Source: Variovorax paradoxus B4 (GTDB lineage Bacteria > Pseudomonadota > Gammaproteobacteria > Burkholderiales > Burkholderiaceae_C). From it: a stretch of 64,000 nt of DNA. Location of the stretch: NCBI RefSeq assembly GCF_000463015.1, contig NC_022234.1, forward strand, positions 372,001-436,000, read 5' to 3'. Shown one piece after another: positions 17,141-28,387 of this stretch. The notes under the pieces were generated by a model. That model saw nothing but the letters and a program-made list of their open reading frames with translations, did no database searches and was not told the DNA's origin. The stretch's first letter is position 1. Every line of letters begins with the position of its first letter. The translations under genes and the position numbers were made by a program.

Positions 17141-17965
17141 ATGCAGACCCCGAAATCCATCCTGCTTCACCTCGACAGCTCGAAGCGCACGGTGGAGCGC
17201 ATCAAGCTGGCCCGCGAGCTGGCCGAGGCCTTCGATGCCGAGGTCACCGGCCAGCCGTGCACCCTGTCCGCGCTCATGCGCTACCCGTTCGCCATCGAGG
17301 CCGCGGCGGAGGCCGTCGCGATCATGCAGGAGATCGACAAGGCGGCGCGCGACAAGATGTACGCCGCCTTCATGGCGAACAGCGCGGGCTCGCAGCGCCT
17401 GCACTGGGCCGAGCCGGAGAGCGACGGCCCCCTGGGATTCGCCCGGCGCGCGCTCTATGCCGACCTGATGATCCTGGGCCAGCGCGACAGGCACGACCCG
17501 ATGCAAGGCGAGCTCCCCGGCGACTTCCTGCCCAGCCTGCTGGTGCAGAGCGGCCGGCCGGCGCTGGTGCTGCCCTACGCGGGGCCGATTGGCCCCGTCG
17601 GGCGCACCGTGCTGGTGGCGTGGAAGGAAACGCGCGAGGCCGCGCGCGCGGTGACCGCGGCGCTGCCGTGGCTGTGCACGGCGTCCCGCGTGCATGCCGT
17701 GGCCTACGGCGAGGACGCGCAGGTCTCCTTGCAGAGCCTGCAGAACTACCTGCGGGTGCAGGGCGTCCAGAATCTGGAACTGCACCCCGGCGGCGGCGAC
17801 GACGAGGATGCCGGCAGCAAGCTGCTGTCCTTCTCCGCCGACCTGAGCGCGGATTTGCTGGTCATGGGCTGCTACGGCCACAGCCGCGCGCGCGAATGGG
17901 TGCTGGGCGGCGCCACGCAGTCGATCCTGCAGTCGATGACGCTGCCCGTGCTGATGTCGCACTGA
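17141..17965 (+). CDS. Universal stress protein, tandem UspA domains
   Basis: 274 aa with two UspA-like halves. The second carries the ATP-binding-type motif MGCYGHSRAREWVLGG, while the first is degenerate. SD AGGA lies about 7 nt before the ATG at 17141. An open frame far upstream is chance. Proteins of this kind are strongly induced in anoxia and stationary phase in many bacteria, and the FNR-type box upstream agrees. Biochemical role unknown; likely nucleotide-binding stress factor. Confidence 0.9.
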   Translation: MQTPKSILLHLDSSKRTVERIKLARELAEAFDAEVTGQPCTLSALMRYPFAIEAAAEAVAIMQEIDKAARDKMYAAFMANSAGSQRLHWAEPESDGPLGFARRALYADLMILGQRDRHDPMQGELPGDFLPSLLVQSGRPALVLPYAGPIGPVGRTVLVAWKETREAARAVTAALPWLCTASRVHAVAYGEDAQVSLQSLQNYLRVQGVQNLELHPGGGDDEDAGSKLLSFSADLSADLLVMGCYGHSRAREWVLGGATQSILQSMTLPVLMSH

Positions 17966-18026
17966 GCCGTCCTGGCAGAAGCGAGCGTCTGATGCGGCCT
18001 TTGCGGCGCCTCGCTCGCGCCTTGCC

Positions 18027-18040
18027 TTGATGCGTGTCAA
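18027..18040 (+). promoter_or_regulatory. FNR/Anr-type box upstream of MacAB-like operon
   Basis: TTGATGCGTGTCAA. If it works as a class II site, transcription would begin near 18075. That argues for the adaptor start at 18112 rather than the ATG at 18046, which is only 12 bp from the box centre. Confidence 0.65.
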
Positions 18041-18111
18041 CCGCCATGTACTCACGCATTCCTGTTCCGCCGAAGGCTGAGGTGCCGCCAGCGGGATTGC
18101 CGCAGCGTTCC

Positions 18112-19355
18112 ATGCGCCTTTGGTCCGCCGTCAGGCCGCATGTGGCGGCCGGACTCGCCGTGGCCGCGCTGCTGGCCGCGGCCGCATGGCTCGGCCCTGG
18201 CTGGCTGCTCGGGCCGCGCGTGGAGGCGAGCGCGGTCGTGCAGCGCGACTTCGTCCAGTCGGTGGTGGCCAGCGGGCATGTGGAGGCGCCGCACCGCGTG
18301 AACATCGGCACCCAGGTCACCGGCACCGTCAAGCGCGTGCCCGTGGCGGAAGGCCAGGGCGTGAACGCGGGCCAGGTGCTCGTGGAGCTCGAAAGCGCGG
18401 AATTGGCGGCCGCCGTCGCGCAGGCGGATGCGGCGGTGTCGCAGGCGCGGGCGCGGCTGCGCCAGCTGCGCGAGGTCCAGGCGCCGGTGGCCGCGCAGGC
18501 CGTGCGGCAGGCCCAGGTGAACCTGGACAACGCACGCGCACAACTGCGCCGCAACACCGACCTGTTCGACCAGGGTTTCGTCGGGCAGGCCGCGCTCGAC
18601 GAGGTGCGCAAGGCGGTCGACCTGGCCGAATCGCAGCTGCGCGCCAGCCAGAGCCAGCTCGACAGCGCACGCGCCGGCGGAAGCGACGAGGCGGTGGCGG
18701 CCACCGCGCTCGACCAGGCACTGGCCGGCGCGGCCGTGGCGCGTTCGCGCCTGGTCTACGCCACCATCGCCGCGCCGGCGGCCGGCACGCTGATCGACCG
18801 TGCCGTGGAGCCCGGCGACGTGGTGCAGCCCGGCAAGGCGCTGATGGTGCTGTCGCCGGCCGGCAAGACGCAACTGGTGGTGCAGATCGACGAGAGGAAC
18901 CTCCAGTCGCTCGCGCTCGGGCAGAAGGCGCTCGCATCGGCGGACGCCTACCCCGAGCAGCGTCTGGCGGCCGAGCTGGCTTACATCAACCCCGGCGTGG
19001 ACGTGCAGCGCGGTTCGGTGGAGGTCAAGCTGGACGTGCCCGATCCGCCGTCCTACCTGCGGCAGGACATGACCGTGTCGGTCGACATCCAGGTGGCACG
19101 GCGGCCACAGGCCGTGCTGGTGCCGTCCGATGCGGTGCATGACGCCGACCGCGCCGATCCCTGGGTCTTCAAGGTCGACGGGCACCACGCGCGGCGGCAG
19201 CCGGTGCGCCTCGGGTTGCGCGGCGGCGGCCTGAGCGAGGTGCTCGACGGCCTGCATGCGGGCGATCTCGTGCTGCCCGCGAAGACGAGCGGCATCCGGG
19301 ACGGCCTGCGCCTGCGCGCGGTGGCCGTGCCTGCCGAAACGCGTGCGCCGTCGCC

Positions 19356-19359
<4 letters not shown>
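18112..19359 (+). CDS. MacA/HlyD-type periplasmic adaptor of ABC exporter
   Basis: 415 aa from the ATG at 18112 (an in-frame ATG at 18046 would give 437). One N-terminal membrane segment, then a biotinyl-lipoyl-like hairpin half, a long coiled-coil (about 90-185, rich in A/Q/R heptads) and a beta-barrel (VQIDERNLQSLALGQKALAS). It would bridge the inner-membrane FtsX-type permease to an outer-membrane channel. It overlaps the permease gene by 4 nt (ATGA, 19356-19359). Confidence 0.88.
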
Positions 19360-20586
<1,227 letters not shown>

Positions 20587-20594
<8 letters not shown>

Positions 20595-21270
20595 GCCGGT
20601 CGTCTGCCTGCACGATGTGCACAAGGCTTTCAACCTGGGACTTGCGAACGAGACCGAGGTGCTGCACGGCATCGACCTGACGCTGGAGCGCGGCGAGTTC
20701 TGCGCCGTGATGGGGCCCTCGGGGTCGGGCAAGAGCACGCTGCTCAATATCGTCGGGCTGCTCGACCGGCCCACGAGCGGATCGCTGCGCATCGGTGGCG
20801 AGGAAACCGGTGCGCTCGACGACCATGCGCTCACGCGGCTGCGCGGGCACAACATCGGGTTCGTCTTCCAGTACCACAACCTGCTGGCCGGCTTCACGGC
20901 GCTCGAGAACGTGATGATGCCGATGCTCGGCGACGCCACTTTCTTCAACGACGGCATGGCGCAGCGCGCCGCGGCCCTGCTCGACAGCGTGGGCCTGTCG
21001 AAATGGCGCGACAGCCGGGTCACCGAACTGAGCGGCGGCCAGCAGCAGCGCGTGGCGGTGGCCCGATCGCTGGCAATGGCGCCGCCCCTGCTGCTGGCCG
21101 ACGAGCCGACCGGCAACCTCGACACCAAGTCTGCCGATGCCGTGTTCGAGCAGTTGCGAAAGGCCAATCGCGAACACGGCATGGCCGTTCTCTTCGTCAC
21201 GCACAACCCGCTGCTGGCGGCGCGCTGCGACAGGATCATCCGCGTCGTGGACGGCCGCCTGGAGTGCTGA
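20587..21270 (+). CDS. MacB/LolD/DevA-type ABC transporter ATPase
   Basis: 227 aa. Walker [10 protein letters not shown] (about 46-54), signature [14 protein letters not shown], Walker [13 protein letters not shown] and the H-loop FVTHNP are all present. This subgroup pairs with FtsX-type permeases and works by mechanotransmission rather than ordinary transport. Third gene of the exporter unit, overlapping the permease by 8 nt. Confidence 0.92.
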
Positions 21271-21421
21271 AGCCGGGCCCTGGCAGGCGGCCATCCGCTA
21301 TCACTACCGACGTGCTGTCGAACGACACGCGCTCGCTGAAGAAGACCTGCGCCGTGGAACTCGGCCGCCTGCGCTCCTGCGCCTGAACGAACGAGCCGCC
21401 GATGAACCGGTCGTGCGAATG

Positions 21422-21435
21422 TTGAGCCAGCTCAA
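21422..21435 (+). promoter_or_regulatory. FNR/Anr-type box, fully symmetric
   Basis: TTGAGCCAGCTCAA has perfectly symmetric half-sites (TTGAG/CTCAA). The centre is 68 bp before the lipoyl-like gene at 21497, and a weak -10 (CATGCT) is centred 32 nt downstream. Confidence 0.6.
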
Positions 21436-21496
21436 GGCTCCCGCAGTGCACCGGGGCCATGCTCGCAACTTCCGATCCTTGAAGGAGAGAGCCGCC

Positions 21497-21745
21497 ATGA
21501 GTGAAGTCATTCTGGACCCCGCACGCTGGGAGTCGATGGAAGCCGGCGACGCGGCCTTCATCGAAAGCTGGCTGGCGTGCGAAGGCGATCGTGTCCATGC
21601 GGGCCAGGTGCTCGCCAGGGCGATGTTGGTGCAACAGAACGTGGACATCGAAGCGCCGCATGACGGCGTGCTCGAACAGATTTGCGTGGCTGCCGGAGAT
21701 TCGTTCGGTCGCGGCGACGTGCTGGCGCGCGTCGTCAACTTCTGA
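21497..21745 (+). CDS. Biotin/lipoyl-attachment-like domain protein lacking the lysine
   Basis: 82 aa, a free-standing lipoyl/biotinyl fold (ESWLACEGDRVHAGQVLARA, then a second half DGVLEQICVAAGDSF). Where lipoyl proteins carry a modified Lys in a turn such as ETDKA, this one reads LVQQNVDIEAP with no Lys, so it is unlikely to be lipoylated. SD AAGGAG precedes the ATG by 10 nt. It sits directly before a nitroreductase gene (8-nt gap) and behind its own FNR-type box. Role unknown; possibly a scaffold or binding module. Confidence 0.78.
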   Translation: MSEVILDPARWESMEAGDAAFIESWLACEGDRVHAGQVLARAMLVQQNVDIEAPHDGVLEQICVAAGDSFGRGDVLARVVNF

Positions 21746-21753
21746 GCCCTGGC

Positions 21754-22353
21754 ATGACAACCCTCCTCATTGACGCCGCCGGCGAATCCATCGCCCTGCC
21801 GTCACCGGTGCCCACGTCGATGTCGCTCGACCAGGCCCTCAAGCGGCGCAGCAGCACGCGGGCCTTCCTGCCCGACGGGCTGTCGCTGCCGGCGCTGTCG
21901 GCGCTGCTCTGGGCGGCCTGCGGCGTCAACCGCGAGCAGCAGGGCGGGCGCACCGCGCCTTCCGCGCACAACTGGAAGGAGATCGACGTCTACGCGGTCC
22001 TGGCCGCAGGCACCTACCGGTACGAGCCGCGCACGCATCGGCTGTTCCTGATCAGGGTGGGTGACCTGCGCGCGCACGCGGGACTGCAAGACTTCGTCGC
22101 GACCGCGCCGCTCAACCTGGTCTATGTGGCCGACCTGGGACGCATGACCGAAGTCGATGTACGGGACCGGCCGTTTTTCGCAGGCGCCGACGCGGGCTGC
22201 ATCGCGCAGAACGTGTACCTGCATTGCGCGGCCGCGGGCCTGGCCACGGTCGTTCGGGCAATGATCGATCGGAAACAACTCGCACAAGCGCTCGGCCTTC
22301 CGGCCACGCAGCGCATCGCGCTCGCACAGACAGTCGGTCATGCGAAGCCCTGA
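21754..22353 (+). CDS. SagB-type nitroreductase family protein (paralogue 1)
   Basis: 199 aa FMN-type nitroreductase fold. RRSSTRAFLPDGLSLPALS is the phosphate-binding start, GRTAPSAHNWKEIDVYAV and LATVVRAMIDRKQLAQALGL are conserved stretches. It is strongly similar to the protein at 54271-54876. This compact form is the sort found in anaerobic and dormancy regulons; substrate unknown. Co-transcribed with the lipoyl-like gene. An FMN reductase or dehydrogenase role is likely from the family. Confidence 0.85.
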   Translation: MTTLLIDAAGESIALPSPVPTSMSLDQALKRRSSTRAFLPDGLSLPALSALLWAACGVNREQQGGRTAPSAHNWKEIDVYAVLAAGTYRYEPRTHRLFLIRVGDLRAHAGLQDFVATAPLNLVYVADLGRMTEVDVRDRPFFAGADAGCIAQNVYLHCAAAGLATVVRAMIDRKQLAQALGLPATQRIALAQTVGHAKP

Positions 22354-22445
22354 CGGCCCCGCTGCCCGCTCGCCTCACCGTTGTTGACGCATGCACCTGC
22401 GAGCGCCTGCGCGGAAGCGCCCGGCTCGTGTTCGGGTTCGTGGCG

Positions 22446-22895
22446 TCACAGCGCGGGGGACTGCGCGTCGCAGATGCGGCGCTCCAGCTCCGCGATGCCG
22501 ACGTGGGTGAGGTCGGTGTTGTGCGCTGCCTTCAGCCGCTGGCTGACCGCCTCGCTCAACTCGGCCTTCAGTTCACCCATGAAGGGGTCCGATGCGAAGA
22601 CGGTGAGCGTGCCGAACGCGCCGGCCTTCAGGCCCTCGTCGAGCTGCCGGGCGATCTCCTTCGCGAAGCGCTGATGCTCCTTGCGATGCAGGTCGCTGCG
22701 CGGTTCGAAATGGTTGGGCCCCTGGCTGTTGTCGGCCGCCTGGCTGCCGGGGCGGTCGGTGCCCAGGGCGCTCGCATGCAGGCGGCTTTCCTCGTGGGTG
22801 AGTGCCGCGACCGGCGCGAGGGGCGCCTTGGCCGATTCACGGCGAAAAATGCGCGCCGATGCGGCATTGGCGACGACGATCCATTGGGTGTTCAT
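22446..22895 (-). CDS. Host attachment protein family (pfam10116-like)
   Basis: 149 aa. MNTQWIVVANAASARIFRRE at the N-terminus and the HxxEHQRFAKEIARQLDEG helix are characteristic of the family named after an Agrobacterium attachment gene. The fold resembles the eRF1 domain 3/archaeal Pelota-like group, and the real role is unclear. Single gene preceded by a FNR-type box (22960-22973) with a TAGGCT -10 element. In this context it is more likely a stress protein than an attachment factor. Confidence 0.85.
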   Translation of the reverse strand: MNTQWIVVANAASARIFRRESAKAPLAPVAALTHEESRLHASALGTDRPGSQAADNSQGPNHFEPRSDLHRKEHQRFAKEIARQLDEGLKAGAFGTLTVFASDPFMGELKAELSEAVSQRLKAAHNTDLTHVGIAELERRICDAQSPAL

Positions 22896-22959
22896 GGCGG
22901 CTCCAACAAGAAGAAACGGGAGAGATGTCGAAGCCTAGGCCACAGCCCCCGGCGAGGGG

Positions 22960-22973
22960 TTGCGCTCGATCAA
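22960..22973 (-). promoter_or_regulatory. FNR/Anr-type box for the host-attachment-family gene
   Basis: TTGCGCTCGATCAA. On the minus strand TAGGCT is centred exactly 32 nt from the box centre (22934.5), and the ATG at 22895 follows. Confidence 0.68.
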
Positions 22974-23029
22974 CTCCGCCTGCGCCGGCACCTTCGGCAG
23001 CCACGGACCCTGCAACACTCCCGTCGGCC

Positions 23030-23043
23030 TTGCGTTGGATCAA
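23030..23043 (+). promoter_or_regulatory. FNR/Anr-type box for tripartite exporter operon
   Basis: TTGCGTTGGATCAA. The predicted transcription start near 23078 coincides with an in-frame ATG. That favours the GTG start at 23123, which has a strong Shine-Dalgarno. Confidence 0.62.
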
Positions 23044-23122
23044 CGCAGGCATCGGCCGTGCCCGCGACCATCGCCGCATGGAAAGCAAATGGCGAACGCG
23101 ACGCGGATCGGGAGGTGGCCGG

Positions 23123-24532
23123 GTGGCCCGGTGGATCGCCGCCGCGGCGGCGTGTGCGCTGGCGGGCTGCGCGGCGCCGGCGCGGGACGATCCCGCGCTG
23201 CCGGCCGTGGCCACGCTGTTCCCGCGCCAGGCGTGGCCGCAGGGCGCGGATGCGCTGCAACTGAAGTGGCAGGACTATTTCGTCGATGCAAGGCTGCGCG
23301 AACTGATCGCGCTGGCGCTCGACAACAACAGGGACCTGCGCATTGCGCTGCACCGCTCGGCGCAGGCCCGCGCGATGTTCGCGGCACAGCGCGCCGAACG
23401 CTTCCCCGTCATCGGCGTGTCGGCAGGGGTGGATCGGTCGCGCGTCCCGGGCGACCTGAACCTGACCGGCGCGCCCGTCACCGGCAGCAGGTACGAAGTG
23501 GGCCTTGGCGTGGCCAGCTGGGAAATCGACCTGTGGGGACGCCTGCAGAACCTGCAGGACGCGGCATTGGAGAACTTCCTCGCCACGCAGGCCGGCCGGC
23601 GCGCGGCCGCGGCCAGCCTGGTGACCCAGGTCGCCAACGGCTATCTCGCGTTGCGCGAGACCGACGAGCGCCTCGCGCTGGCGCGCCGGTTCACGGCCAG
23701 CCGCGTCGAGAGCCTGCGCATCTTCACTCGCAGGATGGAGGAGGGCGCCACCTCGCGCCTGAACGTCACGCAGGTGGAGACGCTCCTGACGCAGGCGCGC
23801 GCCCTCGGTGTGCAGCTGGAGCAGTCCCGCGCAGCGCAGGCCCATGCGCTCACCTTGCTGATCGGTGCGCCGGTCGACCTGGCGCCGGCGGCCGACCTGC
23901 TCATGGAACACGACGTGGTGGGCGACGCGGACCCGGGGCTGTCTTCCGACATGCTCCTGGGCCGTCCCGACATCGCCGCCGCGGAACATCAGCTGCAGGC
24001 CGAGAATGCCAATGTCGGCGCCGCACGCGCCGCGTTCTTTCCGCGCGTCGCCCTCACCGCATCGGCAGGCACGGCCAGTGCCGAGCTCGAGGGCCTCTTC
24101 GCGTCCGGCAGCGGCGCCTGGGTCTTCTCGCCGCTCGTGTCGCTGCCGCTCTTCGACGGGGGCCGCAGGCGTGCCAACCTCGGCATGGCCGAGGCACGCC
24201 GGCAGCAGGCCGTGGCCAACTACGAGAAGACCGTGCAGGGGGCCTTCCGCGACGTTGCAGACGCGCTCTCCGCGCGCCGCTGGTCCGCCGAGCAGGCGGC
24301 CATCGCGCAGAGCGCGCTCGCCGTGCAGACCGAACGCGCCCGCCTCGCGCAGCTGCGCTACGACAACGGCGCCGCCGCCTACCTCGAGGTCCTGGATGCG
24401 CAGCGCGACCTGCTGGCTGCGGGACAGCAACGCGTGCAGGCGCGCAGGCTGGCGCTGGCCAGCCGTGTCGGCGTCTATGCCGCGTTCGGCGGCGGATCGC
24501 TCGCCATGGCCCTGGCACCGGAGGCACCATGA
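23123..24532 (+). CDS. Outer-membrane efflux lipoprotein (NodT/OprM family)
   Basis: 469 aa from GTG 23123, chosen because GGGAGG lies 7 nt upstream and the N-terminus then reads as a lipoprotein signal (ARW, hydrophobic run, lipobox LAGC at 13-16). The ATG at 23078 would add 15 polar residues. Two OEP repeats follow, with YEVGLGVASWEIDLWGRL in the first and RRANLGMAEARRQQAVANYEK in the second. It forms the outer-membrane tunnel for the ABC exporter encoded by the next three genes (ATGA overlap at 24529). Confidence 0.88.
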   Translation: MARWIAAAAACALAGCAAPARDDPALPAVATLFPRQAWPQGADALQLKWQDYFVDARLRELIALALDNNRDLRIALHRSAQARAMFAAQRAERFPVIGVSAGVDRSRVPGDLNLTGAPVTGSRYEVGLGVASWEIDLWGRLQNLQDAALENFLATQAGRRAAAASLVTQVANGYLALRETDERLALARRFTASRVESLRIFTRRMEEGATSRLNVTQVETLLTQARALGVQLEQSRAAQAHALTLLIGAPVDLAPAADLLMEHDVVGDADPGLSSDMLLGRPDIAAAEHQLQAENANVGAARAAFFPRVALTASAGTASAELEGLFASGSGAWVFSPLVSLPLFDGGRRRANLGMAEARRQQAVANYEKTVQGAFRDVADALSARRWSAEQAAIAQSALAVQTERARLAQLRYDNGAAAYLEVLDAQRDLLAAGQQRVQARRLALASRVGVYAAFGGGSLAMALAPEAP

Positions 24533-25599
24533 GGATCGGACCACGCAAACTGCTGCTGCTGGCGGCGCTGGCTGCCGTCGTGGCAGGCGCGGGCGGGTAT
24601 CTCTGGACAGACCTGAACCGCAACGGTCCGGGGAGCGGCTTCGTCAGCGGCAACGGCCGGATCGAGGCCACCGAGTTCGACATCGCGAGCAAGCTGGGAG
24701 GGCGGGTGCGCGACATCCAGGTCGAGGAAGGCGACGTCGTCGCGGCTGGGCAGGTGCTCGCCCACATGCAGGTGCAGACACTTGAGGCGCAGCGCGACGA
24801 GGCCCGCGCGCGGCACGCCCAGGCCATCGTCGGCATCGGCAGCGCCGAGGCGCAGGTCAATGTGCGCGAGAACGAGCGCGATGCGGCGATCGCACTGGTG
24901 GCGCAGCGCGAAAGCGAAGTCGACGCCGCGCGCCGCCGGCTCAAGCGTTCCGAGACCCTGGTGCAGGAAGGCGCCGCGTCGGCACAGGAGGTGGACGACG
25001 ACCGCGCCCGCGTGCTGGGCGCGCAGGCCGCATTGGCTGCGACGCGCGCGCAGGTGCAGGCGGCGAAGGCCGGCGTGCTGGCCGCCCGCGCGCAGGTCAG
25101 CGCCGCACGCTCGATGGTCACGGCCGCCGAAGCCACCGTTGCGCGCATCGACGCGGACATCGACGACAGCGCCCTGGTCGCGCCGCGCGACGGCCGGGTC
25201 CAGTACCGGATCGCCGAGACGGGCGAGGTGGTCGGCCCGGGCGGCAAGGTGCTCAGCCTGGTGGACCTGTCGGATGTGTACATGACCTTCTTCCTGCCCG
25301 AGGTCGTGGCCGGCCGGCTCGCGCAGGGCGCCGAGGTCCACGTCGTGCTCGACGCCGCGCCCGAATACGTCCTGCCCGCGCGGGTCTCGTTCGTGGCCAG
25401 CGCGGCGCAGTTCACGCCCAAGACCGTCGAGACGGCGAGCGAGCGGCAGAAGCTCATGTTCCGGGTCAAGGCGCGGATCGACCGCGACCTGCTGCGCAAG
25501 CACCTCGCGCATGTGAAGACCGGCCTGCCGGGCGTCGCCTGGGTGAAGCTGGACCCGGCGGCCGATTGGCCCGACGGGCTGGCATTGAAGGTCCCGTGA
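24529..25599 (+). CDS. HlyD/YbhG-type membrane fusion protein
   Basis: 356 aa. One N-terminal membrane anchor (residues 7-25), first lipoyl half ([20 protein letters not shown]), a long alpha hairpin (about 80-200, Ala/Arg/Gln rich), second lipoyl half ([20 protein letters not shown]) and a beta-barrel. It links the inner-membrane ABC proteins to the outer-membrane lipoprotein. It overlaps both neighbours by 4 nt, so the whole exporter is translationally coupled. Confidence 0.9.
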   Translation: MRIGPRKLLLLAALAAVVAGAGGYLWTDLNRNGPGSGFVSGNGRIEATEFDIASKLGGRVRDIQVEEGDVVAAGQVLAHMQVQTLEAQRDEARARHAQAIVGIGSAEAQVNVRENERDAAIALVAQRESEVDAARRRLKRSETLVQEGAASAQEVDDDRARVLGAQAALAATRAQVQAAKAGVLAARAQVSAARSMVTAAEATVARIDADIDDSALVAPRDGRVQYRIAETGEVVGPGGKVLSLVDLSDVYMTFFLPEVVAGRLAQGAEVHVVLDAAPEYVLPARVSFVASAAQFTPKTVETASERQKLMFRVKARIDRDLLRKHLAHVKTGLPGVAWVKLDPAADWPDGLALKVP

Positions 25600-28385
25600 G
25601 CCAGGCCGGCAGCGAGGGTGTCGCACCGGCGCCGCCCGAAGTGGCCCGCCTGGAGCAGGTCGCGCTGCGCCGCGGCCGCACGATGGCGCTCGACGGCGTC
25701 AGCCTCGGGATTCCGGCGAACAGGATGGTCGGGCTGATCGGGCCGGACGGCGTCGGCAAGTCGAGCCTGCTCGCCCTGCTGGCCGGCGCGCAGGCGGTGC
25801 AGCAGGGCCGCGTGCAGGTGCTGGGCGGCGACATGGCCGTGGCGCACCACCGCCGCAGCGTCTGTCCGCGCATCGCCTACATGCCCCAGGGCCTGGGCAA
25901 GAACCTCTATCCGACGCTCTCCATCGAAGAAAACCTGCAATTTTTCGGCCGCCTGTTCGGCCACGGCGCGGCCGAGCGCCGCCGCCGCATCGACGCGCTG
26001 GCCCGGACCATGAGCCTGAGCCCGTTCCTGGCCCGCCCGGTGGGCCAGCTGTCGGGCGGCATGAAGCAGAAGCTCGGCCTGTGCTGCGCGCTGATCCACG
26101 ATCCAGATCTGCTGATCCTCGACGAACCGACGACGGGCGTCGATCCCCTGTCGCGCGGACAGTTCTGGGCGCTCATCGCCCGCATCCGGCAGCAACGCAA
26201 TGCCGCAGGCCGGCCCTTGAGCGTGATCGTCGCGACCGCCTACATGGAAGAGGCCGATGCCTTCGACTGGCTGGTGGCCATGGATGCCGGCGCGGTGCTG
26301 GCCACCGGAACCTCCGCCGAGCTGCGCGCGCGCACGGGCGCGGCGTCTCTCGAACAGGCCTTCATCGGGCTGCTGCCCGAAGGCAAGCGCGGCGACGTCG
26401 GCGAGCTGGTGGTGCCGGCGCTGCCCGTCGCGGGCGAGAACGACATCGCGATCGAGGCGAAGGGCCTCACCATGCGCTTCGGCGACTTCGTGGCGGTGGA
26501 CCGCGTGGACTTCCGCATTCGCCGCGGCGAGATCTTCGGATTCCTCGGCTCGAACGGCTGCGGCAAGACGACCACGATGAAGATGCTGACGGGCCTCCTG
26601 CCTGCCAGCGAAGGCGAGGCGCGGCTGTTCGGGCGGCCGGTATCGACCGGCGACCTCGATGCGCGGCGGCGCGTGGGCTACATGTCGCAGTCGTTCTCGC
26701 TCTACGGCGAACTGACGGTGCGGCAGAACATCGTGCTGCATGCGCGCCTGTTCCGGGTGCCGCAGGCGAAGGTGCTCCCGCGGGTGGCCGAACTGGCCGC
26801 GCGCTTCGGACTGGAGGGCATGCTCGACCGCCTGCCGGACAGCCTGCCGCTGGGCATGCGCCAGCGGCTCTCGCTGGCCGTCGCGACGGTGCACGGCCCG
26901 GAGGTGCTGATCCTGGACGAGCCGACGTCCGGCGTCGATCCGGTGGCGCGAGACATGTTCTGGCGCCTCATGATCGACCTGGCGCGCAAGGACGGCGTCA
27001 CCATCTTCATCTCGACCCATTTCATGAACGAGGCCGCGCGCTGCGACCGCATCTCGCTGATGCACGCCGGCCGGGTGCTGGTGACGGACGCCCCCGCGGC
27101 CATTGTCGAGCGCAGCGGCAAGGGGACGCTGGAGCAGGCGTTCATCGCGCAGCTGCAGCAGGCCGCGGGCATTGGCGCCGAGCCGGCGGCCATGGAGGCA
27201 GCCCCGCCTTCCAAGGACCAAGGCGGCGAGCGCCCCGCGGCCCGCGCGCACGGCCCGCGTGGGTTCAGCGCCGTCCGGGCCTGGAGCTTCTCGCGGCGCG
27301 AGGCGCTGGAATTGCGGCGCGATCCGGTGCGCGCCACGCTCGCGCTGCTGGGCACCGTGATCCTGATGTTCATCATCGGCTACGGCATCAGCCTGGACGT
27401 CGAGAACCTCAGCTATGCGGTGCTGGACCGCGACCAGACCGAGCTGAGCCGGAACTACGCGCTCGATCTGTCCGGCTCCCGCTATTTCGTGGAGAAACCG
27501 CCGATTGCCGACTACGCCCAGCTGGACCGGCGCATGCGCAGCGGCGAGCTGGCGCTGGCCATCGAGATTCCCCCGGGCTTCGCGCGCGACGTGCAGCGCG
27601 GTAGCCCGGCGCAGATCGGCGCCTGGGTGGACGGCGCGATGCCCGCGCGCGCCGAGACCGTGCGCGGCTACGTGCAGGCCATGCACCAGGCGTGGCTGGT
27701 CGGCATCGCCGAGAGCCGGCTGGGCCTGCGTGCGGTCGCGGCCAGCACGATCGAGGTCCGCTTTCGCTACAACCCCGATGTGCGCAGCCTGCCGGCCATG
27801 GTGCCGGCCGTCATTGCGCTGCTGCTGATGATGATCCCGGCGATGCTCGCGGCGCTGTCCGTCGTGCGCGAGAAGGAGCTGGGCTCGATCGTCAATCTCT
27901 ACGTCACGCCGGTCACGCGGGCCGAGTTCCTGCTGGGCAAGCAGCTGCCCTACATCGGGCTGGCCATGTTCAACTTCCTGACGATGTCCGCGCTGGCGGT
28001 GACGCTGTTCGGCGTGCCGATCAAGGGCAGCTTCGCCACGCTGGCGCTCGGCGCGCTCCTGTTCACCACGTTCTCGACCGGCTTCGGCCTGCTGTGCTCG
28101 ACCTTCACGCGGACCCAGATCGCGGCGATCTTCGTGACCATGATCGGGTCCATCGTGCCGTGCATCAAGTTTGCCGGCCTGGTCGATCCGGTTTCGTCGC
28201 TGGAGGGCACCGGTGCGTTCATCGGCCGCATCTACCCGGCCGCGCATTTCCTCACCGTGAGCCGCGGCGTCTTCAACAAGACGCTCGGCCTGCCGGATCT
28301 CGTGCCTCAGTTTCTCTGGATGCTCGCAGCGGTGCCGGTGATCCTGGGCCTGTCGATCGTGCTGTTGAAGAAGCAGCAGACCTAG
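25596..28385 (+). CDS. RbbA-like fused ABC transporter: two ATPase domains plus permease
   Basis: 929 aa. The first nucleotide-binding domain has Walker [10 protein letters not shown] (about 49-57, Asp in place of the usual small residue) and signature [14 protein letters not shown]. The second has GSNGCGKTT near 318 but a weak signature ([14 protein letters not shown]). A C-terminal ABC-2 permease (about 575-929) begins with [16 protein letters not shown]. This is the RbbA/YhiH architecture. The start is GTG 25596, overlapping the adaptor stop (GTGA). With the gene at 28388 it forms the inner-membrane engine. Confidence 0.9.
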   Translation: MSQAGSEGVAPAPPEVARLEQVALRRGRTMALDGVSLGIPANRMVGLIGPDGVGKSSLLALLAGAQAVQQGRVQVLGGDMAVAHHRRSVCPRIAYMPQGLGKNLYPTLSIEENLQFFGRLFGHGAAERRRRIDALARTMSLSPFLARPVGQLSGGMKQKLGLCCALIHDPDLLILDEPTTGVDPLSRGQFWALIARIRQQRNAAGRPLSVIVATAYMEEADAFDWLVAMDAGAVLATGTSAELRARTGAASLEQAFIGLLPEGKRGDVGELVVPALPVAGENDIAIEAKGLTMRFGDFVAVDRVDFRIRRGEIFGFLGSNGCGKTTTMKMLTGLLPASEGEARLFGRPVSTGDLDARRRVGYMSQSFSLYGELTVRQNIVLHARLFRVPQAKVLPRVAELAARFGLEGMLDRLPDSLPLGMRQRLSLAVATVHGPEVLILDEPTSGVDPVARDMFWRLMIDLARKDGVTIFISTHFMNEAARCDRISLMHAGRVLVTDAPAAIVERSGKGTLEQAFIAQLQQAAGIGAEPAAMEAAPPSKDQGGERPAARAHGPRGFSAVRAWSFSRREALELRRDPVRATLALLGTVILMFIIGYGISLDVENLSYAVLDRDQTELSRNYALDLSGSRYFVEKPPIADYAQLDRRMRSGELALAIEIPPGFARDVQRGSPAQIGAWVDGAMPARAETVRGYVQAMHQAWLVGIAESRLGLRAVAASTIEVRFRYNPDVRSLPAMVPAVIALLLMMIPAMLAALSVVREKELGSIVNLYVTPVTRAEFLLGKQLPYIGLAMFNFLTMSALAVTLFGVPIKGSFATLALGALLFTTFSTGFGLLCSTFTRTQIAAIFVTMIGSIVPCIKFAGLVDPVSSLEGTGAFIGRIYPAAHFLTVSRGVFNKTLGLPDLVPQFLWMLAAVPVILGLSIVLLKKQQT

Positions 28386-28387
28386 CC

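Noticed and set aside
12953..17965. A 1670-codon plus-strand open frame
   Set aside because: It runs antisense to the P-type ATPase gene and out of frame through the phosphorylase gene; only its last 274 codons (from 17141) are a real Usp gene. Long empty frames are common at this GC content.
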